Part shown: piece by piece, positions 5,720 through 10,744 of the stretch | Position numbering within the stretch: the stretch's first letter is position 1 | Layout: every line of letters starts with the position of its first letter | Source: G963677485 sp964519405 | GTDB taxonomy: Bacteria; Armatimonadota; HRBIN16 | Reading direction: 5' to 3' | DNA: 10,744 nt | Assembly (NCBI GenBank): GCA_964519405.1 | Contig: CAZFLA010000119.1 | Location: 1 to 10,744 of the forward strand | Program-made: the position numbers and the translations under genes | Notes under the pieces: model-generated | Told to the model about the DNA's origin: nothing | The model's input: only the letters and a program-made list of their open reading frames with translations | The model's database searches: none

Positions 5720-5727
5720 AAAGGGTG
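5720..5727 (+). repeat. Right copy of the 8-bp target site duplication
   Basis: AAAGGGTG identical to 4144-4151, directly abutting the right end of the element. Confidence 0.93.
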
Positions 5728-6119
5728 TATGGACTGCAATCAGCGGTTCTTTTATTGTGTTGAAAGACGGGCAATCACTTGAGGGTGATGTAACCTTGCA
5801 ACCTCGAACAGGTGTGGGACTATCTAAGGACGGTCGCTATATGTATATGATCGTGATTGATGGCCGTCAGCGTGGATACAGCGAAGGTTCCACTACGCAA
5901 GAGATGGCTGACTGGCTGAGTAAGCTTGGTGCTTATCAAGCATTAAACCTAGATGGCGGCGGGTCGACCACCATGGTAAAAATGGGGAATGACGGTAAAC
6001 CTGTTGTGATGAACAGTCCTGTGGGTTGGGGTGATTTCAAGGGAGCATCATTACCAGGACGCGAACGCTTTGTTGGCAACAACCTAGGTGTATATGCCCA
6101 GCCTCTGCAACAACGTTAA
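5720..6119 (+). pseudogene. NAGPA-type phosphodiester glycosidase, 3' fragment (catalytic half)
   Basis: This is the C-terminal half of the glycosidase begun at 3662. After excision of the element it would continue NLKG-VWTAISGSFIVLKDG as residues 160 onward of a 293-residue protein. It carries the family core: RTGVGLSKDGRYMYMIVIDGR, then EMADWLSKLGAYQALNLDGGGSTTM, with the hallmark Asp-Gly-Gly-Gly-Ser at about residues 239-243 of the rebuilt protein. The C-terminus RFVGNNLGVYAQPL is also usual. An open frame extends upstream into the IS end to an ATG at 5673. That codon lies inside the element and has no ribosome site, so a separate cytoplasmic product is possible but would lack the signal peptide. 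No internal damage has accumulated, which fits a recent interruption. Confidence 0.88.
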
Positions 6120-6135
6120 CTAAAGTATTCAAATC

Positions 6136-6176
6136 ACACACCGATAAACAAGCAGATGGCTTGTCTATCGGTGTGT
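6136..6176. terminator. Bidirectional terminator hairpin between convergent genes
   Basis: ACACACCGATA (6136-6146) pairs perfectly with TATCGGTGTGT (6166-6176). After one mismatch the stem continues with ACAAGC/GCTTGT (6148-6153 with 6159-6164) around a 5-base loop AGATG. It lies between the stop of the glycosidase remnant and the stop of the minus-strand dockerin gene, so it can serve both. Confidence 0.82.
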
Positions 6177-6186
6177 ATAGTTTCTG

Positions 6187-7278
6187 TTAATCTGCTTTGG
6201 CACCGAAGTTCATGTCGATGACCACATAGTCGAAGAGGTTTACATGACCATCTCCATCTAGGTCTGCCATGGCGTCTGATGACCCAAATGCTATGTCAAG
6301 CACCACCATGTCAAACAGGTTCACCTGACCATCACCATCGGCGTCTCCGCTGCATAAAGATACATTAATGGTGCTTCCTGAACCTACTTGAATTCCCGTA
6401 ATCACTCTTCTCAGCCATGGACTGCCAGTAAGTGTCAGGGTGTATGTTCCTGGTATTACTGTGTTTATGGCAGCTTTACCTTCAGCATCGGGTGTTAAGA
6501 GACCATGGTAGGAACCAGCTCCAGTGAGATTGTAATTCAGCTTGATGCCGCTAAGCGCTCCGCGGTAGCTTGTACCTGCATCAAGCGACACATTCAACGA
6601 AGTGAGCTCACCGGGTTGGATCAAGTCGACGTTGTCCAGTAAACAGTAGTCTCCACCCCACCAGTATTCACCCCTAATCAGCAGCATAGTCAAGTCTGAA
6701 AGCACAGCCTGCATATCACTAGCGGCTGCAGTTTCGCCGTTAAGGAAGCTGATCTTCCAATCGCCTTCTCGCAGGGTTACTCGGTAGTTAGCCCATGTCG
6801 CTGTGGGGTCTTCAGGGATATCATAGACCAGAACCTTACCTCCGCCGATGAGCACCACATCCGCATCGTACCAGATGCTTCCGCCTTCAGTTCGCAGATC
6901 GAAAGTGAGCGAACCACCATATGCAGCCAGCTTGTTGCCGAGGAATGCAGAGGGAGCTTGCCAATAGAAAGTAACACCATTGGGGTCTGTTGATGATACA
7001 CATCCTCCTGGGTTGCCCGCCTCGGCTTGATATGTTGGCGATATTGGGTTGGAGATATTGTTGTATGGCCCATTGTCTGGAACATCCACAACCTTCCAGC
7101 CTTCATCATCGACATTAAATCCGCTATGAGCGAGAACCGTGTCTGATGATGTGGTTATAGGCGCGTTTTGAGGTATAGCCGTTACTACCGTAACGCAAAT
7201 AAGGAGAAAAGCTAGATTTAGCGCATCATAAAAATGACGCTTTCTAGGTTTGTTATAGGAGCCGTTGGAATTTGCCAT
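6187..7278 (-). CDS. Secreted laminin-B-like domain protein with C-terminal dockerin repeats
   Basis: This 363-residue exported protein has a basic N-terminus and a hydrophobic signal segment (about 20-36). Residues about 105-220 resemble a laminin IV type A/B module: YWQAPSAFLG, YGGSLTFDLR, WANYRVTLREGDW, DMQAVLSDLTMLLIRGEYWWGGDYCLLDNV. A beta-sandwich of the carboxypeptidase-regulatory type follows (about 228-307), then two EF-hand-like dockerin repeats, GDADGDGQVNLFD (311-323) and ADLDGDGHVNLFD (338-350). Calcium ligation by their Asp/Asn residues is expected from the family. No catalytic domain is visible, so a structural, adhesive or glycan-binding role at the cell surface is likely, without proof of a cohesin partner. 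The ATG at 7278 is chosen over an out-of-frame ATG five bases upstream because AGGAGG is then seven bases away. Confidence 0.85.
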   Translation of the reverse strand: MANSNGSYNKPRKRHFYDALNLAFLLICVTVVTAIPQNAPITTSSDTVLAHSGFNVDDEGWKVVDVPDNGPYNNISNPISPTYQAEAGNPGGCVSSTDPNGVTFYWQAPSAFLGNKLAAYGGSLTFDLRTEGGSIWYDADVVLIGGGKVLVYDIPEDPTATWANYRVTLREGDWKISFLNGETAAASDMQAVLSDLTMLLIRGEYWWGGDYCLLDNVDLIQPGELTSLNVSLDAGTSYRGALSGIKLNYNLTGAGSYHGLLTPDAEGKAAINTVIPGTYTLTLTGSPWLRRVITGIQVGSGSTINVSLCSGDADGDGQVNLFDMVVLDIAFGSSDAMADLDGDGHVNLFDYVVIDMNFGAKAD

Positions 7279-7360
7279 TTCATTTCCTCCTTAGGTAGGA
7301 GAACACGATCCATCATTTGGTAGACAAGCCAGTACGAACATGCCATGGCAGGCGAATATA

Positions 7361-7395
7361 TCATAATTATGAATGAATATACGAAATAAAAGCAA
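7361..7395 (-). promoter_or_regulatory. Candidate promoter and palindrome upstream of the dockerin gene
   Basis: On the minus strand TTGCTT (7395-7390), an 18-base spacer and CATAAT (7371-7366) could form a promoter giving a leader of about 80 bases. The -10 lies in a perfect 12-base palindrome TCATAATTATGA (7361-7372) that might be an operator. Confidence 0.35.
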
Positions 7396-7468
7396 CTTCC
7401 TTCTGGTGATGTTCCAGGGCAGTTAGTAATACAATGTAGATGCATACTGATGATGATAGGCGGTTGAC

Positions 7469-7684
7469 ATGGAGCATCTTGCGAATTTTATATATGTGTT
7501 TGGCGCAATAGTTATTGTGATACTTGCTTGGCAATCGGCAGACATGATCAAGCGCTTAAAAAGGCGTATCAAGGACTACAACGAAAACGAACGCGAAGAG
7601 GTAGAGCGCAATCCATACCAAGCGTTAGTTGACCTTGAAGCTGAACGCGACGCTGAAGACGAGACGAAGAAGCGCAAACACTAG
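7469..7684 (+). CDS. Small single-pass membrane protein of unknown function
   Basis: I do not recognise this 71-residue protein. One N-terminal hydrophobic helix (about residues 6-22, FIYVFGAIVIVILAW) is followed by a basic patch (KRLKRRIKDY, positive-inside) and a long acidic/basic helical tail ending DETKKRKH. It is probably an inner-membrane protein with its tail in the cytoplasm, perhaps forming a coiled coil. The ribosome site is weak (AGGCGG several bases before the ATG). Its stop codon overlaps the stop of the convergent deacetylase gene by four bases (CTAG at 7681-7684). The clean hydrophobic/charged division argues for a real gene, but nothing in the context assigns a role. Confidence 0.65.
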   Translation: MEHLANFIYVFGAIVIVILAWQSADMIKRLKRRIKDYNENEREEVERNPYQALVDLEAERDAEDETKKRKH

Positions 7685-8397
7685 CTTCGCGCTTTCCACA
7701 TCTCACTAAGTTTTATAAAATGGTATCCTCTTGCTCGTGCGGCAGCAACGAACTGAGGTACCGACTGCATGGTTGGCCGCACTTTTTCGTGAAGTAAAAT
7801 CACTCCGCCACTTCTTGTAGTTTGCAGCAATCTGTTGGTAATAACATCGGGCGAGGGCGCTTCGTAGTCCGCTGGATCCTGACTCCATAACGCCAATATA
7901 CTTTTATTCTGCGAACAAGCTTTCGCAACAGACGATGAGTATTCGCCGCCAGGTGGGCGCAAAAACTGCGGACGTCTGCCGGTCACTCGTTCGATAGCTA
8001 AGGCTCCTTGCTGAATCTCCCACGAAACCATGTCATTTGGTATTCGCGCCATACGCAGATGGTAATAGCTGTGGTTCTCCACTTCATGCCCTTCATCCAC
8101 CATTTGGCGCACTATGTCGGGATGTTTATCAACTTTTTCACCAATCACAAAAAAAGTCGCTTTGACATTGAGAGCTCGCAATATGCTAAGCAGTCGAGGT
8201 GTTAATATCGGTTCTGGGCCGTCATCAAAAGTCAGTGACAGACATCGCGAACCGCCGGTGCCGCGAATAAGTGCAGGGCATCCAATACCTTTACTACTCG
8301 TCGGAAGCTTCACGCCATCACCGATCTCGGCTTGAGCATATTTGGTGAACAGCAGCGGAGACGCTGCCATTAGTTTTATGAGTTCTCGTCTCGTCAA
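7681..8397 (-). CDS. Exported NodB-type polysaccharide deacetylase
   Basis: This 238-residue carbohydrate esterase family 4 protein removes N- or O-acetyl groups from envelope or extracellular glycans such as peptidoglycan or chitin oligomers. All five NodB motifs are visible: TFDDGP (56-61), the metal-site H-S-Y-Y-H (His109, His113) with Asp59, RPPGG (147-151), DPADY (174-178) and LLHE (201-204, His203). The N-terminus MTRRELIKLMAASPLLF has a twin-arginine-like start and a short hydrophobic run ending near AQA, so export is expected. The start is TTG 8397, supported by AGGAG at 8405-8409 seven bases upstream. An in-frame ATG nearby would cut the signal. It begins inside the last 80 bases of mqnE and is likely translated from the same message. 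Confidence 0.92.
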   Translation of the reverse strand: MTRRELIKLMAASPLLFTKYAQAEIGDGVKLPTSSKGIGCPALIRGTGGSRCLSLTFDDGPEPILTPRLLSILRALNVKATFFVIGEKVDKHPDIVRQMVDEGHEVENHSYYHLRMARIPNDMVSWEIQQGALAIERVTGRRPQFLRPPGGEYSSSVAKACSQNKSILALWSQDPADYEAPSPDVITNRLLQTTRSGGVILLHEKVRPTMQSVPQFVAAARARGYHFIKLSEMWKARS

Positions 8398-9529
8398 TTG
8401 TTATCTCCTCGTCTAGTGGAAGGGAGTTGTAAAAACTGTCTCGTTCGATAGGTACACGTCCAGTCTCACGGATTAGTTGAAGCATTTGCCTATAGGTAAT
8501 ACCTTGGTTACTATCTTGCGGTTTGTCGTCTGCATAGGTGATTTCATAGCGCAATACAGTACCGTCCATATCATCTGCGCCATACCATAAAGCCGTCTGA
8601 CTGATTTTCGGCGTGTTCATAACCCAGAATGTTTTGATATGGGGGATATTATCAAGCATCAACCTGCTGACGGCTATGACTTTGAGATCATCCAAGGCCG
8701 ATGTATGAGGCAAGTGCGACAGCAAGGTGTCTTCTGGATGGAATGCAAGCGGAGTGAAAGTGACGAAATGACTGCACTCATCCTGTAAGTCACGCAGGAA
8801 TAGCAGGTGGTCAACACGCTCTTCAATGGTCTCAATATGCCCGTAAAGCATCGTGGCGTATTGGGTAAGCCCTGCTTCGGCAACGCATTTACTAACCTCG
8901 CGCCACGCTTCTGCTGTCAGTTTTCGAGGGAACAAGCCATCATGAATGCGCTTGTTGGCTACTTCAACGCCTCCGCCAGGGACGCTTTCCAGTCCATGAC
9001 TTTTTAGTTCACTTAATACATCTGGTAATGGTTGTCCCGAAATATCAGCAATGTGCTGCAGCTCTACAGCCGTAAAGGCCTTGATGTGACAGTTCGGAAG
9101 TTGGCTTTTGACCGTATCGAGCAGACCGATGTAATATTCATACGGCAATGCACCATTTATACCGCCCACAATATGCACTTCGGTAATACGTTCAGAGTGA
9201 TATCGAGCTATACGATTGATGATGGCATCATAGTCAAGTGTGTAAGGTGTAGGGCCATTAACGCGTGAGTGGAAACTGCAAAATCTGCATCCATTCATGC
9301 AGACATTGGTGTAGTTAATATGCAAGTTACGTACAAAATAGGTATCAGCACCATGACGCTTTTCGCGGTCATAGTTAGCTAACTGGGCAAGCCCGTTAAT
9401 GTCGTTCGTGTTAAATAACGCGACGCCGTCTGATGCATCAAGCCTATTGCCATCTAGATATTTATCAGATATACGCTTGAGTTCGGGGTCACTAAATATA
9501 AAATCAGTCTGTAAATTCATCATAGCCAT
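8318..9529 (-). CDS. mqnE: Aminofutalosine synthase (radical SAM), menaquinone biosynthesis
   Basis: MqnE is the radical SAM enzyme that joins 3-(1-carboxyvinyloxy)benzoate to the adenosyl radical, giving aminofutalosine in the futalosine route to menaquinone. The iron-sulfur motif is C-x3-C-x2-C (NVCMNGCRFCSF, Cys77/81/84). Typical MqnE blocks follow: VGGINGALPYEYY, HIKAFTAVEL, SVPGGGVEV (184-187), ATMLYGHIET, RVDHLLFLRDLQD and FTPLAFHPEDT. These favour MqnE over its paralogue MqnC. The N-terminus is uncertain: ATGs at 9529, 9523 and 9520 all lack a good ribosome site. The last 26 or so residues overlap the deacetylase start in another frame and look unlike the family end. No other mqn genes are in the window, but none would be expected if the pathway is scattered. 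Confidence 0.9.
   Translation of the reverse strand: MAMMNLQTDFIFSDPELKRISDKYLDGNRLDASDGVALFNTNDINGLAQLANYDREKRHGADTYFVRNLHINYTNVCMNGCRFCSFHSRVNGPTPYTLDYDAIINRIARYHSERITEVHIVGGINGALPYEYYIGLLDTVKSQLPNCHIKAFTAVELQHIADISGQPLPDVLSELKSHGLESVPGGGVEVANKRIHDGLFPRKLTAEAWREVSKCVAEAGLTQYATMLYGHIETIEERVDHLLFLRDLQDECSHFVTFTPLAFHPEDTLLSHLPHTSALDDLKVIAVSRLMLDNIPHIKTFWVMNTPKISQTALWYGADDMDGTVLRYEITYADDKPQDSNQGITYRQMLQLIRETGRVPIERDSFYNSLPLDEEITIDETRTHKTNGSVSAAVHQICSSRDR
8405..8409 (-). promoter_or_regulatory. Ribosome binding site of the deacetylase, inside mqnE
   Basis: AGGAG on the minus strand, seven bases before the TTG at 8397. It lies within the mqnE coding region and decides the deacetylase start. Confidence 0.7.
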
Positions 9530-9629
9530 AATGATAATGTACAGTTCTTTGATGCGGGATTCAATACAGATATTGTTTTAGCATGATCGTATACAGTATT
9601 ATCGATGCCATATACTCGTAAGGAAGAAT

Positions 9630-9658
9630 TTAACCTCCTAGCTCATTTATGTTAAAAT
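9630..9658 (+). promoter_or_regulatory. Candidate sigma-70-type promoter of asd
   Basis: TTAACC (9630-9635), a 17-base spacer and TAAAAT (9653-9658) place transcription start near 9665, about 40 bases before the preferred ATG at 9706. This also argues against the ATG at 9649, which would lie in the promoter. Confidence 0.6.
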
Positions 9659-9705
9659 GTATTACAAAAACCAACATTAATGCGCACGAGAGAAGGTATC
9701 TGGAT

Positions 9706-10725
9706 ATGGCAAAAACCTACAATGTCGCCGTAGTGGGAGCAACCGGTGCTGTTGGCATCGAGTTCCTTAAATTACTTACAGATAGGAAGTTTCCGCTTGG
9801 AAAGCTTCGACTGTTAGCAAGCTCACGAAGTGCAGGTAAGACACTGGAGTTTGAAGGTCAGCAGATTGTTGTTGAAGAGACAACAAAGGACAGCTTCGCA
9901 GGAGTCGACATCGCGTTCTTTTCTGCCGGTGGTGGTAGATCGCTTGAATTTGCGCCTGCAGCAGCGGCCGCTGGTGCTATAGTGATCGATAACAGCTCAG
10001 CCTACCGTATGGATCCTAAAGTGCCATTGATTGTTCCAGAAATCAACATCGAAGATGCTAAAGTAAATGAAGGCATCATTGCTAATCCAAACTGTTCCAC
10101 AATCATCATGCTGATGGCTGTTGGCCCGATCCATGCAAAGTGGCCTGTTAAACGAATAGTGGTTAGCACATATCAAAGCACTAGTGGAGCTGGTGCAGCC
10201 GGTATGGAAGAGTTAGTGAACCAGACAGAGAGCTACCTTAAGGGTGATGAGATTCAACCTAAGGTCTTCCCACATCAGATAGCATTTAATTTGTTTAGCC
10301 ATAATACAAAGATTAACGAGCTTGGCTACAACGAAGAAGAGTGGAAGATGGTTAAGGAAACGCAGAAAATCCTGCATGTGCCCGACATGGCCGTGACAGC
10401 TACTTGCGTCAGAGTTCCTATCCTTAGAGCGCACTCTGAAAGTATCAATATTGAGTTCGAAAATGAGCGTCCAAGCGTTGAAGAGATTCGTGCTCTGATC
10501 GCAGAATCTGCAGGTGTTGTGGTTGTTGACGACGCCGCAGCGAATCACTTCCCGATGCCGCAGGAAGCCAGCGGCCAGTACGATGTGTTAGTTGGACGTA
10601 TCCGCCATGATGTAAGCAACAGCAAGTCGGTCGATCTATTTGTCAGCGGTGACCAGTTACTAAAGGGTGCAGCACTCAATGGTATTCAAATCGCTGAAGG
10701 TATGATCCAGCACGGCTGGCTTTAA
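9706..10725 (+). CDS. asd: Aspartate-semialdehyde dehydrogenase
   Basis: Asd reduces aspartyl-4-phosphate to aspartate-4-semialdehyde with NADPH in the cytoplasm, the branch point to lysine/diaminopimelate, threonine and methionine. The 339-residue protein opens with the Rossmann motif VVGATGAVG (9-17). It has FFSAGGGRSLEF, then the catalytic cysteine in IANPNCSTI (Cys130), the STYQSTSGAGAAGMEEL block, and the VPILRAHSE segment with its conserved Arg236 and His243. Length and motif order are typical of the bacterial enzyme. An ATG at 9649 would add 19 residues. The ATG at 9706 is preferred because GAGAAGG (9690-9696) precedes it and a promoter overlaps the longer start. It is divergent from mqnE across a 176-base spacer. 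Confidence 0.97.
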   Translation: MAKTYNVAVVGATGAVGIEFLKLLTDRKFPLGKLRLLASSRSAGKTLEFEGQQIVVEETTKDSFAGVDIAFFSAGGGRSLEFAPAAAAAGAIVIDNSSAYRMDPKVPLIVPEINIEDAKVNEGIIANPNCSTIIMLMAVGPIHAKWPVKRIVVSTYQSTSGAGAAGMEELVNQTESYLKGDEIQPKVFPHQIAFNLFSHNTKINELGYNEEEWKMVKETQKILHVPDMAVTATCVRVPILRAHSESINIEFENERPSVEEIRALIAESAGVVVVDDAAANHFPMPQEASGQYDVLVGRIRHDVSNSKSVDLFVSGDQLLKGAALNGIQIAEGMIQHGWL

Positions 10726-10736
10726 AACAGATAACT

Positions 10737-10744
10737 AGAGGAGA
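10737..10744 (+). promoter_or_regulatory. Ribosome binding site of a following gene (off window)
   Basis: AGAGGAGA ends the window 12 bases after the asd stop. A co-transcribed gene should start within about ten bases. dapA is a common neighbour of asd, but nothing here shows which gene it is. Confidence 0.55.

Noticed and set aside
9649..9705. Upstream ATG start for asd
   Set aside because: It adds 19 non-conserved residues, lies within the predicted promoter and lacks a ribosome site. The ATG at 9706 has GAGAAGG and begins at the usual family N-terminus.

Overview
This 10.7 kb window looks like a contig piece from a moderate-GC bacterial draft or metagenome assembly; a run of ten Ns at 2116-2125 is a scaffold gap. 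The genes point to a free-living bacterium with an exported, glycan-oriented proteome. It makes menaquinone by the futalosine route (mqnE), has diaminopimelate-type amino acid synthesis (asd), and carries a secreted protein ending in a paired EF-hand-like dockerin. That dockerin style is familiar to me from Armatimonadota and some planctomycete or verrucomicrobial genomes. I favour an Armatimonadota-like host only weakly, because no rRNA or other marker is present. Non-ATG starts are common here: GTG at 1101, 1896 and 3662, and TTG at 2579 and 8397, several with convincing Shine-Dalgarno sites.

Layout: 1-457 is the 5' part of gdhA on the minus strand. A roughly 640-base stretch without a confident gene follows (458-1100). 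Next is a plus-strand membrane-protein cluster: an unrecognised seven-helix protein (1101-1865), a SanA/YdcF-type DUF218 protein split by the assembly gap (1896-2551) and a YhhN/TMEM86-type protein (2579-3247). A 36-residue, lysine-rich MGDKSPK protein (3373-3483) comes after it.

The centre holds the most informative event. A gene for a NAGPA-type phosphodiester glycosidase (3662-6119) is cut by a complete IS256/Mutator-family insertion sequence (4152-5719, 1568 bp). The element has 27-bp imperfect ends and an exact 8-bp target duplication (AAAGGGTG). Removing the element plus one duplication copy restores an uninterrupted 293-residue protein across the join. The transposase start codon lies in a long inverted repeat whose other arm is upstream of the element's own predicted promoter. 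This fits a mechanism that blocks translation from read-through transcripts.

Downstream, a strong bidirectional hairpin separates the glycosidase remnant from a minus-strand secreted laminin-B-like/dockerin protein (6187-7278). A small single-pass membrane protein follows on the plus strand (7469-7684). A minus-strand pair, mqnE then a NodB polysaccharide deacetylase, overlaps by 80 bases (7681-9529). Divergent from it is asd (start best placed at 9706), and the window ends in the ribosome binding site of a following gene.

I see no new defence or mobile system beyond the IS. The strongest observations are the precise IS insertion, its folded transposase leader, a branched stem-loop in its non-coding tail, the SPKK-bearing micro-protein, and the mqnE/deacetylase overlap.
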